From a virus: DNA of 64,000 bases. The stretch covers positions 1-64,000 of the IMG/VR virus record IMGVR_UViG_3300009034_000033. The stretch is one strand, 5' to 3'. This document shows positions 7,455 through 15,751 of this stretch, one piece after another. The notes beneath the pieces are model-generated. The model worked only from the letters and a program-made list of their open reading frames with translations. It had not been told where the DNA came from and ran no database searches. The position numbers and the translations under genes were made by a program. The stretch's first letter is position 1. Each line of letters opens with the position of its first letter.

Positions 7455-7788
7455 CGGAATCAATTCCTTCCGTTAACAACCTCCAACCCTCTTCTTCAAA
7501 CCATTCCTGGCCTTCTTCGAGTGTTGAAGCCCATTTCCCGTCTTTCGCGTCATTAGCCAGCCTAGGAAATCCTGCTGCTTCCAAATCATTAACCAATGCG
7601 ATCGTAGGATAAGCGATGGGCGTTTTGTAATCATCATAATATCCTTCCTCAGCTCTAGTTATTATGTTCTCTAATCTTTCGTCGTTTACAGCTTTTAGAT
7701 CTCTCACCAATCTATCAACCGTTGATAACTTTTTCTCTTCTTCCTTAGCTTTTCTTCTCTTCTTTACAGGTCCTAGTGGTTTTTTCAT
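7441..7788 (-). CDS. Hypothetical protein with basic N-terminus
   Basis: 115 residues. The first 25 are strongly basic (KKRRKAKEEEKK); the rest is helical and acidic. Not recognised. The ATG overlaps the stop of the preceding gene (ATGA), and the SD lies in hairpin element B5. Confidence 0.5.
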   Translation of the reverse strand: MKKPLGPVKKRRKAKEEEKKLSTVDRLVRDLKAVNDERLENIITRAEEGYYDDYKTPIAYPTIALVNDLEAAGFPRLANDAKDGKWASTLEEGQEWFEEEGWRLLTEGIDSDDNP

Positions 7789-7985
7789 TTTTCCCCCTGA
7801 CCATGCTTCCGATCATGGGATTTTTCATGGATTATTTCAATCCTGTTGGATTCTACAAAACCAACTATCTCATACCATCCTTCTAATGAACTGCCATCAA
7901 TGAGTTTTTCTGGTATTCCTGTCAATTCTGATAGCAATTTTGGATCCTTTATTTGGTCCCCTATATTCTCTTCGGTAAAAATCAT
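7785..7985 (-). CDS. Hypothetical protein with hairpin-encoded tail
   Basis: 66 residues, unknown. The last codons (KSHDRKHGQGEK) are the translation of hairpin element B5, and the stop overlaps the next start. It follows the HAD-family gene with a short gap. Confidence 0.5.
   Translation of the reverse strand: MIFTEENIGDQIKDPKLLSELTGIPEKLIDGSSLEGWYEIVGFVESNRIEIIHEKSHDRKHGQGEK
7793..7832 (-). repeat. Hairpin element, family B copy 5 (coding overlap)
   Basis: CCATG (7801-7805) pairs with CATGG (7826-7830). In copy 2 the same helix is CTGGC/GCCAG, so the stem is changed on both sides while pairing is kept. The core CCCATGATC is conserved. Confidence 0.65.
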
Positions 7986-8027
7986 TCTTATCTATTCCTT
8001 CAAAGAAAGGTCCGGATGAAGATCTTT

Positions 8028-8903
8028 CTAAATAACCACTTCAGCGGTGAACTTGGTTCTAATCTTATCCAAATCTTTTCTTTCAATATACACATCCAAA
8101 TAAAGTCCTGGAACTCTATAAGATATAAGAGGACTGGACCAGATTTTATTCTCCCCACAAAAGACTGTGAAAGCAGTCGCTTCACTTTTGTTAATCCGAA
8201 TTCGAGTTTTCCCTTCTATCGGTGATCCATTCTCTTTGAAAATCCTATTCTCGACTGGATAAGTTTTATCTCTCTTCCTACAATGATCTTCCCAGAATTC
8301 ACTAGCCTTAAGGTGTAAAGAAGCAAGATATGTTTGTACTTCATCGGGAAGATCAGTGGAAAAAATAGAGATCCCGTATTTGACATATTCATAGATAATT
8401 TCAATTGCTTTATCCAAAGGATCATCAGGATCTCCTTCTTCTTGCACTATCTCGTCTCTTTCCCATCTCTCGACAAAATTATCTGTAGTTAAGATAGCTT
8501 TTTCTCTCAAAGTTTTCCCCCAATCGCTAAAGAATCCATCATCCCCCAAAGCTTTAACTTGATCTCTTAATCTATCAATATCTCCTGTGAAACGAATAGC
8601 TCGATCATCTATATACACGTTGGCGATTGGTTTACCTGGATTCTGGCCTAGAAATTCTGGATTTACATTGATATAGTGATATGGTATTTGATACTTGGTA
8701 CACCAAAGATCGGTCTCATGACTCCCTCTACTAGTAAAGACAATAATTTTCCAGCCTTCGTCTATCCAATCTTGAATAAGTTCTTTCATCCCTGGTGTTG
8801 GTTCACCGATATGATCCTTTCCTTTCCAACCGTCATATTGAGCCAGAACACCGTCAAGATCTATGGCTATAAATCCTTTGAATTTTTTACCTTTGCTTGT
8901 CAT
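8028..8903 (-). CDS. HAD-superfamily phosphatase with C-terminal extension
   Basis: Residues 8-130 form a short HAD domain. AIDLDGVLA gives the nucleophile Asp and general-acid Asp, IVFTSRG gives motif II Thr, and NVYIDDRAI gives motif IV. This layout resembles phage 5'-nucleotidase or PNKP-like phosphatases. Residues 150-291 are a separate domain I do not recognise, with a helical part followed by a beta-rich tail. A role in nucleotide or RNA-end dephosphorylation is an inference from the HAD class; the substrate is unknown. Confidence 0.7.
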   Translation of the reverse strand: MTSKGKKFKGFIAIDLDGVLAQYDGWKGKDHIGEPTPGMKELIQDWIDEGWKIIVFTSRGSHETDLWCTKYQIPYHYINVNPEFLGQNPGKPIANVYIDDRAIRFTGDIDRLRDQVKALGDDGFFSDWGKTLREKAILTTDNFVERWERDEIVQEEGDPDDPLDKAIEIIYEYVKYGISIFSTDLPDEVQTYLASLHLKASEFWEDHCRKRDKTYPVENRIFKENGSPIEGKTRIRINKSEATAFTVFCGENKIWSSPLISYRVPGLYLDVYIERKDLDKIRTKFTAEVVI

Positions 8904-8915
8904 TCTTTTTCCCCT

Positions 8916-9677
8916 TTATCTTATCAATCCCTGCTTCCTTGCTTTAACCGCTTCATATTCCACAGAATCCCAAATATCTATCCTAGACTTGTCGATTACA
9001 TTGTGTATTTTTCTGGTATTTTTCATATCCGGATCTACTAAAGTCAGATAAAAATTCGAGAATTCTATGTAATATCTTAATTCTTTACATGCTTCTCTGA
9101 AAAGATCTCTTCTACTATTCTCTATAAAATTAGCATGACTAGTTCCTTTCAAACAGCCAGATAGCATGAAATTGGATATATCCATGAAATTCCATGGACG
9201 AGTACCAAAGAAATAATTTTCTACAAATATCACATTGGAAAAAATAATAATATCCTTATAATCGAGATTATCTAATATCCATCTAGTTTCTTGCCATAGT
9301 TGTGGATAAGCTCCTGGACACCCACCCATAATATGCAAGACATTGAAATTTATTCCGTGTTCTAATATTGCTATTTTTCTGAATTGCATAAAGGCAAAAA
9401 CCAATTCTCTCGCCAAAATATATTTATCTTCTTTCAAATTATCCACGTAGCAATATTTACATCGAAGAGGGCATCCAGCAATTTGAACTATGAAATGATA
9501 TTCATAATCCTCTACTTTTCCCCCAAATAATTCCTTCATTCTAACCCAAGAATGGTCTGGAATCTTGGCTCGCCCCACATTACACACTCTGAAAAATTCG
9601 TCGTGAAGTACAATGTCGTGAGAATCTTCAATATCTTTTAACTGATATTTGCCTAAAGATGCGATAGGATAAGTCAT
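8916..9677 (-). CDS. Radical SAM protein
   Basis: 253 residues from an ATG with GAGGAAAA upstream. CPLRCKYC is the canonical CxxxCxxC motif that binds the [4Fe-4S] cluster and S-adenosylmethionine. LHIMGGCPG may be the SAM-contacting glycine-rich strand. The protein is short for the superfamily and lacks extra cysteine clusters. Possible roles include a nucleotide or glycan modification or activation of a glycyl radical enzyme; nothing in the sequence decides between these. It indicates an oxygen-poor host cytoplasm. It is two bases downstream of a 64-residue helical gene. Confidence 0.75.
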   Translation of the reverse strand: MTYPIASLGKYQLKDIEDSHDIVLHDEFFRVCNVGRAKIPDHSWVRMKELFGGKVEDYEYHFIVQIAGCPLRCKYCYVDNLKEDKYILARELVFAFMQFRKIAILEHGINFNVLHIMGGCPGAYPQLWQETRWILDNLDYKDIIIFSNVIFVENYFFGTRPWNFMDISNFMLSGCLKGTSHANFIENSRRDLFREACKELRYYIEFSNFYLTLVDPDMKNTRKIHNVIDKSRIDIWDSVEYEAVKARKQGLIR

Positions 9678-9679
9678 AA

Positions 9680-9874
9680 TTATTTTTCCTCGATATATTC
9701 CCAACCAAAGTTTTCAGATTTCTTTCTTCGTAGTTTGACTAATTTGACCAGTTCTCTAATTAAGTTGATTTCAGCAGTTGTTGGCTCAGACATATCTCTT
9801 GGCGACACTTTGGCCATTTCTTCGTGAATCTCATCTATCCTTGTATCTATCTCTTCTATCGATTGGTATTCCAT
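9680..9874 (-). CDS. Small helical protein
   Basis: 64 residues, predicted as two charged helices, possibly coiled coil. Not recognised. It overlaps the end of the upstream gene by 19 bases and is followed after two bases by the radical SAM gene, so co-translation is likely and a partner role is conceivable. Confidence 0.5.
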   Translation of the reverse strand: MEYQSIEEIDTRIDEIHEEMAKVSPRDMSEPTTAEINLIRELVKLVKLRRKKSENFGWEYIEEK

Positions 9875-10176
9875 TTACTTTTTGCTTCCTCATTGGCCAA
9901 GGAAGGATCATCTTTTAATCTTGGCTTATAATTATATCCATCAGGTCTAATTGGAACACCATAGATCCCTTTATTAGCTTTCCAGTAAATGTGAGATGCT
10001 CCACAATCACAACAAGCGATATGACAAACTTTTCCAAATCCTTCATACTCTTCATAATCAGAATAACAAGGACGATCATTTCTGGTCCATCTTACCTCCC
10101 ATGGAAATAGTCGTAGATTTATTTCCCCTAAGATCTGAATCAGATAAGTGATTAGACTATATAGCAAAAGTCTCAT
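9856..10176 (-). CDS. Hypothetical protein with possible N-terminal membrane helix
   Basis: 106 residues. Residues 1-25 are hydrophobic (LLLYSLITYLIQIL). The remainder has CHIACCDCGASHIYW, a small cysteine cluster, and ends in charged residues. The start overlaps the stop of the upstream gene (TAATG). Function not assigned. Confidence 0.55.
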   Translation of the reverse strand: MRLLLYSLITYLIQILGEINLRLFPWEVRWTRNDRPCYSDYEEYEGFGKVCHIACCDCGASHIYWKANKGIYGVPIRPDGYNYKPRLKDDPSLANEEAKSKWNTNR

Positions 10177-10538
10177 TAGAATTTAGCTCCTTCAGATTCC
10201 AAACCAAGAATAAATTTATAGAAAGCACAATCATTTCTTTGATTACATTGAATGCATCCATCTATTGCGTCAGAAAGTCCTTCTTTTGCCCAATCTTTTG
10301 CGAATTCTCTGCCGTACTCTATCATTTTTTGAAAAAGTTCGCCTTTCTTTCCTTTAGATACTTTTTCAAAAAGTTGATCCGATTTTCTCTCGAAGACTGC
10401 CATCAGATAAAAATAAAGTGGAAGAGGTAATTCAGAATAAGCATCTTCAATCATCCGAGAAATTCTATCCTTATAAGCTAAAAATTTGGCGACGTCTCTG
10501 TCAACTCTTAGACTTCCATTATCCAGTAATCTTCCCAT
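10176..10538 (-). CDS. Helical protein with Cys knuckle
   Basis: 120 residues from the ATG at 10538, preceded by GAGGGAAA; a longer frame exists but has no ribosome-binding site. Near the C-terminus CIQCNQRNDC matches the CxxCxxxxxC knuckle repeated in other proteins of this phage. Mostly helical otherwise; unknown function. Confidence 0.55.
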   Translation of the reverse strand: MGRLLDNGSLRVDRDVAKFLAYKDRISRMIEDAYSELPLPLYFYLMAVFERKSDQLFEKVSKGKKGELFQKMIEYGREFAKDWAKEGLSDAIDGCIQCNQRNDCAFYKFILGLESEGAKF

Positions 10539-11010
10539 TAGATTTTCCCTCATCAAGAAAACAAAGTAAGTAATTTTTAATTGATGTAGAAATCCCACCA
10601 ACTCTTATATGTTTATATCCTAAAGCAGGCAATATAAATCCTAAAATATGATTAAGTGGCATCTCGTATTTATCTAATATATCCAATATAGTTCCACAAT
10701 TTACATAAGATAAAGAAGAAGGATTAACGAATGGAATGGAATTAAAGAAACCTCTAATTGAATTAAGAAGACTATTAACTTTTTCTACGGAAATTATATC
10801 TTCCTCGTCTTTCTTCTTCATTTCATAGTCTGAAGGTGTCTTAACAAAATAGATAACTTCCATATCATTTACTTCATTTGATAAATCTGTTATTGATTTC
10901 ATAAGTTGACCATCTGGTCTAAGATGATAACCTTGCGCAATAGCCTCTTCAGAATCTAATACATTGCCTTCTTTATCCATCACTTTGAAAGTTATTGTCA
11001 TTGGGATCAT
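10519..11010 (-). CDS. Hypothetical protein, shares C-terminal domain with the 11572 gene
   Basis: 163 residues. Residues about 75-145 match the C-terminal domain of the 341-residue protein at 11572: KVNSLLNSIRGFF versus KVDRLLHSIRSFF, then ILDILDKYEMPLNHIL versus ILDLLDHFKMPLNYIL, both ending in ILPALGYxxI. This is a paralogous domain of unknown function. The ATG at 11010 has AAAGGG upstream. Confidence 0.6.
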   Translation of the reverse strand: MIPMTITFKVMDKEGNVLDSEEAIAQGYHLRPDGQLMKSITDLSNEVNDMEVIYFVKTPSDYEMKKKDEEDIISVEKVNSLLNSIRGFFNSIPFVNPSSLSYVNCGTILDILDKYEMPLNHILGFILPALGYKHIRVGGISTSIKNYLLCFLDEGKSNGKITG

Positions 11011-11449
11011 GGTTAATCCCTTTCTCTTTTTTTGGTTTTAGAATTGGAAAATATAAGTTGAAATATGGATCCAATTCTGGAATACTTATTTTATGGAAAC
11101 CACTTTTTCTTTCTAAAAAAGATCCAGTTTCTCGACCTATTAGAACATTATAAGAACCACTTTCTGTCGGTGTTCCCGGATAACAATATCCAATAGAAGT
11201 TGGTCCATAGATTTCTTGTACTCTACCATCATCAAAGCGATAGAAATATTGAATCCTAGCGAATTTCTCTGTTTCTGGTTCTCTTATATCGATACATGGT
11301 TTTTCTATTTTTTCTTGATCTTTTTCATTACTACGAACCTTCTCCTGGCATTTTCTAATACTGAAAAAGATCCCTGTTCCCAAGAATAGCAAAACAGCGA
11401 AGATAAGACTTCCGTAAGCAATTACATTGATCTTTGTATTACTCGACAT
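10973..11449 (-). CDS. Single-pass membrane protein
   Basis: 158 residues from the ATG at 11449, with GGAGAGAT at ideal spacing. One transmembrane segment (about residues 8-30, ending in a Phe-rich stretch) is followed by a Lys/Glu linker and a beta-rich extracytoplasmic domain with two cysteines. Same architecture as the first gene of the window, but without obvious sequence similarity. Confidence 0.6.
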   Translation of the reverse strand: MSSNTKINVIAYGSLIFAVLLFLGTGIFFSIRKCQEKVRSNEKDQEKIEKPCIDIREPETEKFARIQYFYRFDDGRVQEIYGPTSIGYCYPGTPTESGSYNVLIGRETGSFLERKSGFHKISIPELDPYFNLYFPILKPKKEKGINHDPNDNNFQSDG

Positions 11450-11514
11450 TCTTATCTCTCCATTCATTCAATAATCAATTCTATTTTTCAATTTTACATC
11501 TAGCATAATTATCT

Positions 11515-11560
11515 CTCGTATCCCCAGGACTTCATATTTGATCCACAGACGTCCTAAAAT
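11515..11560 (-). repeat. Dispersed element E, minus-strand copy
   Basis: The minus strand reads AGGAC, then GTCTGTGGATCAAATATGAA, then GTCCT. The flanks can pair as a 5-bp stem. It lies about 60 bp upstream of the gene starting at 11449. Related copies are at 5573 (opposite orientation) and near 54165. Confidence 0.45.
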
Positions 11561-11571
11561 TCTTTTTCTGA

Positions 11572-12597
11572 CTAATCATCCTCGTCTTCGCCTTCTATTG
11601 ACTCTAAGGAGCCATCAGACGCTTCAATATAAGTATACCCTAAAGCTGGTAAGATATATTGGAGAATATAATTGAGAGGCATTTTGAAATGATCCAACAA
11701 ATCTAGTATAGTTTCACAGTCTTGAGGGATCCCATAAGTAGAAGTGAAAGGAAGAGTGCCAAAGAAACTTCTGATTGAGTGGAGAAGCCTATCAACTTTT
11801 TTTCTGGAAATCTTAGCTTTCTTTTCCTCTACCCATGCTTCCAATGGCGGATCTTCTGTTATACTTGATCTTTGTGAAATTATCAGATTTTCAAAGTCAT
11901 GCATTTTATCACACAATTCGCAACGAATAACTCCACTAGGAATATCTTTTCTATTTACTATATGCCAATGACGACTATTACAACATGGAGTGACTTTGAT
12001 TGGTCTTTTTTCTTCTTCTATTTCTTGTCTTCTTTGATAAGCTTCAATCCCACCACCATATTTTTCCATTGTCTTTCTAATTTCTTCAGCCCATTGAATA
12101 TCCGTCATAGCACAAATTTGGCGAAGATTCCAGAAAGCCATCCAAAGCTTGCCAAGAGATCGTTTTACCATTATCATTTCTTCCCTAGTAACTGGACCAG
12201 CTACAGGAATCATACAATGAATAAACGCTAGATTTTCTGAGAAACCTTTTGTCTCATCAGTTTTCATAGGTCCATCTCGTTGGATTACATTATCAACTTC
12301 ACAATATTCTACAACTGGACACACGGTACAATCCTCGTCTGTTGAAATCAAGGATTCCATAGAATGACCATGAACCGCCAATAAACTTCTACAATAAATA
12401 CGGCTATTAGTATTCTTTGAATTTTCCATTTCTTTTTCCCTTTTTCTTTTATCAGATTGAATTTCACATTGCTCATAGACCGGACATTGAAGACAATCTT
12501 CAATGTCTTGAATCAAAGTAAAACCATGTTTATCCATCAGTTTAATGCAATATTCATATTCGCCATCGGAATCAAACGGAGTTCTCATAGTCTCCAT
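11572..12597 (-). CDS. Cys-knuckle protein with C-terminal paralogous domain
   Basis: 341 residues, unknown function. The N-terminal half has two copies of a knuckle, CLQCPVYEQCE and CTVCPVVEYCE, about 60 residues apart. A further C4-type cluster (CCNSRHWH...CELC) lies in the middle. The last 75 residues repeat the domain found in the 10519 protein. Several metal-binding sites in one protein suggest an interaction scaffold, but this is only an inference. Confidence 0.6.
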   Translation of the reverse strand: METMRTPFDSDGEYEYCIKLMDKHGFTLIQDIEDCLQCPVYEQCEIQSDKRKREKEMENSKNTNSRIYCRSLLAVHGHSMESLISTDEDCTVCPVVEYCEVDNVIQRDGPMKTDETKGFSENLAFIHCMIPVAGPVTREEMIMVKRSLGKLWMAFWNLRQICAMTDIQWAEEIRKTMEKYGGGIEAYQRRQEIEEEKRPIKVTPCCNSRHWHIVNRKDIPSGVIRCELCDKMHDFENLIISQRSSITEDPPLEAWVEEKKAKISRKKVDRLLHSIRSFFGTLPFTSTYGIPQDCETILDLLDHFKMPLNYILQYILPALGYTYIEASDGSLESIEGEDEDD

Positions 12598-12600
12598 TTT

Positions 12601-13701
12601 CTATCTCCATTTAGATTGCAAAAAATCATATTCCTTCTTGGTATAAATTTCTATAAATTCAACCTCAATATCTCTCCAAGAAGGATAACCGGTTTTGAAA
12701 ATCTGTTTCACAGAATACCTAGCTCCCGCCATCCCCATCTTGATTGCATCCCAAGTATACATACCAGCCATAAAACAAGCAGAATAAATCGCGGCTAAAG
12801 TATCGCCAGCTCCACAAGGATTGATGTTACCCAAAACAGGTTTAGTTGGAATATCAATTCGTTCCATCTTATTAACATTCGTATAAATAGAAACCCCTTC
12901 TTCTTTTCTTGTCAAAATTATATACTCGCTATGAGTTTTATAAAAGAGACGACTAACATCTATATTCGAAGGATCAGTCATCAGTCCTGCATCAAGTAAT
13001 TCATTCGGTTTCTCTTTCTCGCTATCTATGTACACATCAACTTTTTTTAATTCTTCTTGGTTAAGAATAAGATGGGCTATATCATCAAAAGTATGTATTC
13101 TTTCTCTTGAGGTTCCGAAAATCCCTATCCCTAAAGTCTTCCCTAAAGAAACAACTTTCTCTATAATTCTGGTAGTACAGACTCCATTACCTTCTTCATT
13201 ATAGTCAGCAATGACTATAAAATCACATTTAGGACCAATGATAGAAATATTCTCCAAAAGTTGTTTCTTTACTCGTTCAGAGATCGGATCGGTTGCAGAA
13301 TCAATTCTCATCAAATGATGGCCAATAGGTAAGAAATGCTTTCCAAATACAGGTGTTTCATCTTCAACCATATAGTCTGTATGGATTCCTTTATTTAATA
13401 ACAATCTCTCAAGAACAACCCTATCCCAATCAGTTCCAAGAATATCGCTATAATCAAATGGTTTTCCCCAAATGCCACAAGCCCAGGTTTCAACGCCTAA
13501 ATGGGCTAGATTAAAAAGAAGATTGCCTCCACCACCAGGATTATAGGTTCTTATTTTTTTAGGATACCTGAAAATTGGTAATCCTTCAATCTCTCGAGAC
13601 TCCCCTTTATAAAATCCTATAGTATTTATATCCAGAGCTATATCACCAACAAGGAGACATTTCAAATTTCTAACTTTCTCTTCTAATTGACATAAACTCA
13701 T
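12601..13701 (-). CDS. PfkB-family heptose-7-phosphate kinase (HldE N-domain-like)
   Basis: 366 residues. NPGGGGNLLFNLAHLG (about 53-68) corresponds to the substrate loop of HldE/RfaE kinases (PGGAANVAxNxAxLG). NPCGAGDTLAA (about 297-307) is the PfkB active-site signature with the catalytic Asp. In bacteria this enzyme phosphorylates heptose-7-phosphate at O1 to give the 1,7-bisphosphate. The C-terminal nucleotidyltransferase domain of HldE is absent. GmhB-like (15752) and GmhA (35876) genes in the same genome supply the adjacent steps, which strengthens the assignment over ribokinase or fructokinase. Confidence 0.75.
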   Translation of the reverse strand: MSLCQLEEKVRNLKCLLVGDIALDINTIGFYKGESREIEGLPIFRYPKKIRTYNPGGGGNLLFNLAHLGVETWACGIWGKPFDYSDILGTDWDRVVLERLLLNKGIHTDYMVEDETPVFGKHFLPIGHHLMRIDSATDPISERVKKQLLENISIIGPKCDFIVIADYNEEGNGVCTTRIIEKVVSLGKTLGIGIFGTSRERIHTFDDIAHLILNQEELKKVDVYIDSEKEKPNELLDAGLMTDPSNIDVSRLFYKTHSEYIILTRKEEGVSIYTNVNKMERIDIPTKPVLGNINPCGAGDTLAAIYSACFMAGMYTWDAIKMGMAGARYSVKQIFKTGYPSWRDIEVEFIEIYTKKEYDFLQSKWR

Positions 13702-14426
13702 TTTTCTTCTTCCTCTATTGGCCGAATCCCGAAAGTCTTGTCGACTACTATTTTGGGGGGATTGAGCAATGTCTGTTTTATTAAAAGTTCTCTCTCTATT
13801 TTGGCTATTTGTGCACGTTTATAATTTTTTCTCCATTTATCCATATAAGCAATTTTGATTTCTTCGGGAGAAAGTTCTCTCTTGAAAAAGATACAATTTA
13901 TAAGAAACCATATCTCTTTCATAATATTGGTAAAAGAATCAATATCTATTTCTGCTCCTTCTTCTCGCCAAGGTCTTTTTCGAAGAAGCTGATTTAACTT
14001 ACCGATTTCTACAGTTGTTCGCCAGAAAAGAGAAGGAAATCCTTGGAGAAATTCCAAGGGCAAAGAATAAGGTTCTCCTATTACTCTTTTTTCTCTCATT
14101 TCACCGAGAAAATTCCATTTGGATAGATCACTCTGTAAATTAGTCAAAATGACTAATTCCAGATAATAGAAGAGACTATCGATCAACTCATCTTTTGGAG
14201 GCCAAAATTCAACCATAGTTTTATTCTCTCCAGCTGCTTCCCAGCAAGCCATATCAGCTTCAGTCAATTCTTGAATAATGCGATAGGAGATAGCTCTTAT
14301 CCAACTTTGTCCCTCCACAGAATCAAGATCTAAAGGAATTTGAACGATACCTTCCAGATCTTGGTAAAGGACCAGTAGTTCGCCATGTTTAGCTAGAAGG
14401 AATTCAGTGTCTAATTTTTCTGCCAT
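13698..14426 (-). CDS. All-alpha dUTPase-like protein
   Basis: 242 residues. RIIQELTEADMACWEA (ExxE-type) and KDELIDSLFYYLEL (ExxD with a following hydrophobic helix) are arranged as in dimeric dUTPases of the MazG superfamily. Towards the C-terminus LSPEEIKIAYMDKWRKNYKR matches the conserved Y..K...N..R helix of that family. It would convert dUTP to dUMP, feeding the thymidylate synthase-like enzyme and limiting uracil in DNA. The ATG overlaps nothing upstream; the stop overlaps the kinase gene start. Confidence 0.6.
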   Translation of the reverse strand: MAEKLDTEFLLAKHGELLVLYQDLEGIVQIPLDLDSVEGQSWIRAISYRIIQELTEADMACWEAAGENKTMVEFWPPKDELIDSLFYYLELVILTNLQSDLSKWNFLGEMREKRVIGEPYSLPLEFLQGFPSLFWRTTVEIGKLNQLLRKRPWREEGAEIDIDSFTNIMKEIWFLINCIFFKRELSPEEIKIAYMDKWRKNYKRAQIAKIERELLIKQTLLNPPKIVVDKTFGIRPIEEEEK

Positions 14427-14453
14427 TTATTTTATTCTCCCTTTTCTTCAATA

Positions 14454-14900
14454 TTAGGAATGTATTACTTCCCAACATCTATTAACATCTATCCCAGCTT
14501 CTTGTAATAAATCCAAGGATTTATTGGAAGGATAATCTTCCCAATAAGCAATTTCTTTTATTCCTGCATTTATTATAAGCTTGGCACAGGAAAGGCATGG
14601 TTTATGAGAGCAATACAGAATTGCTCCTTTCAATCGAATTCCCTCTCGAGCTGAATTTGCTATACAATTGGCCTCAGCATGTGCCCCTGGACATTTATCC
14701 AAATTTTCTCCAGCTTTTGAATCTCGACGAACACAGGTCTCTTTTGTACAATGTTTAATCTTTCTTGGAACACCATTATAACCTGTCCCAATTATTGAAC
14801 CATCTTGGGAAGTGACAATGGCTGCAGTCTGACGTCTTAAACAAGTGGATTCTGATTTAAGAACATCAAGCATTAGTTTGATTGTGTGAAGATCTTTCAT
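14454..14900 (-). CDS. dCMP deaminase
   Basis: 148 residues from the ATG at 14900; a TTG nine bases earlier is in frame. HAEAN (His74, Glu76) and PCLSC (Cys102, Cys105) form the zinc site and proton shuttle of the cytidine/deoxycytidylate deaminase fold. TGYNGVPR is the typical substrate-binding stretch, and the insertion with extra Cys/His (HCTKETCVRR) is common in phage T4-type enzymes. It converts dCMP to dUMP for thymidylate synthesis. Confidence 0.9.
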   Translation of the reverse strand: MKDLHTIKLMLDVLKSESTCLRRQTAAIVTSQDGSIIGTGYNGVPRKIKHCTKETCVRRDSKAGENLDKCPGAHAEANCIANSAREGIRLKGAILYCSHKPCLSCAKLIINAGIKEIAYWEDYPSNKSLDLLQEAGIDVNRCWEVIHS

Positions 14901-15168
14901 CTTCTTCAAATTCCTTTGCTGTAATTTGAGCTTCTATTTCTTCTAAAGTTCGCTGTTCCCCAGCTTCAAATCCTTCTTCGAATCCTTCTCGATATATTCT
15001 TTCCATTTCAATCATAATATCATCAAGCGCTTTATCGTATTCCCAATATCCAAGATTTCCATAATCTACAATATCGATTTTGGATCCTAAAATATCCGCT
15101 ATTTTCTCTCTTTCTGATCTGAGATCTATTTGAATTTCGACAAACCCTTCTGGATTCTGTGTAACCAT
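14866..15168 (-). CDS. Hypothetical acidic helical protein
   Basis: 100 residues, acidic, with a probable amphipathic helix (EGFEEGFEAGEQRTLEEIEA). Not recognised. It overlaps the phosphatase gene upstream and the deaminase downstream, so it sits in a translationally coupled trio. Confidence 0.5.
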   Translation of the reverse strand: MVTQNPEGFVEIQIDLRSEREKIADILGSKIDIVDYGNLGYWEYDKALDDIMIEMERIYREGFEEGFEAGEQRTLEEIEAQITAKEFEEDERSSHNQTNA

Positions 15169-15587
15169 TCTTTGTGTGCCTTATTGATATTGACTCGATC
15201 ATATTTTCTCTTCATCATTTCTTCAACTTCATTGAAGGATCTGGAAAGTTTGTAGCTCAAATAAGTTCCAGCAATAAAACAAGAACGACTAGCCCCTTCC
15301 CAACAATGGACCAAAACATGGGTTCTATATGTAACCAGAAAATCGAGACTTAAAATTGCCATAAGATACTCTTCTAATGTATTCCCTGGTCCATCTGTCA
15401 ATCCAGCATGAATATATGTCAATCTTCGGGAATGTTTTTGGATCTCAAAACAATCATCTGCCACGTTTAAGACCGCTTTTATTGGTGGTTTGAAAAGAGG
15501 ACTATCACCTGCTTTCATTTCCCCTTCAACAAAAGATACTGCTTCTAATGCCTTTCCAACCCAGATCCCTGGAAATATTTCTACCAT
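15126..15587 (-). CDS. Dual-specificity protein phosphatase
   Basis: 153 residues matching the DSP fold. VHCWEGASRS (His94-Cys95...Arg101) is the HCx5R phosphate-binding loop, and Asp65 in GLTDGPGN is placed to be the general acid. N-terminal FPGIWVGKALEA and AVLNVADDC match typical DSP strands. Such enzymes dephosphorylate Tyr/Ser/Thr or, in some clades, RNA 5' ends, sugars or lipids. Its host or phage target is unknown. A GGAGGG SD overlaps the end of the preceding 52-residue gene. Confidence 0.8.
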   Translation of the reverse strand: MVEIFPGIWVGKALEAVSFVEGEMKAGDSPLFKPPIKAVLNVADDCFEIQKHSRRLTYIHAGLTDGPGNTLEEYLMAILSLDFLVTYRTHVLVHCWEGASRSCFIAGTYLSYKLSRSFNEVEEMMKRKYDRVNINKAHKEWLHRIQKGLSKFK

Positions 15588-15591
15588 AATT

Positions 15592-15750
15592 TTATCCCTC
15601 CGGCCAAGCTGAATGTGGAGAAATTGGAGTTATAGAATTCTCGTAATCCTCTCTCCAAAAAGCTATTTGATCCCAATATCTTTTCTTTCCTTCAGCAATT
15701 TCGGAGAGTAAGACTATTAGGATTAGAATTAGTTCTGATTTCTCTTCCAT
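15592..15750 (-). CDS. 52-residue protein
   Basis: A short frame between the GmhB-like and phosphatase genes. It starts one base after the preceding TAA and ends in GGAGGGATAA, which contains the SD of the following gene. The N-terminal half is hydrophobic (LILILIVLL), the C-terminal half polar and aromatic. The tight packing on both sides supports it being expressed. Confidence 0.55.
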   Translation of the reverse strand: MEEKSELILILIVLLSEIAEGKKRYWDQIAFWREDYENSITPISPHSAWPEG

Positions 15751-15751
15751 C

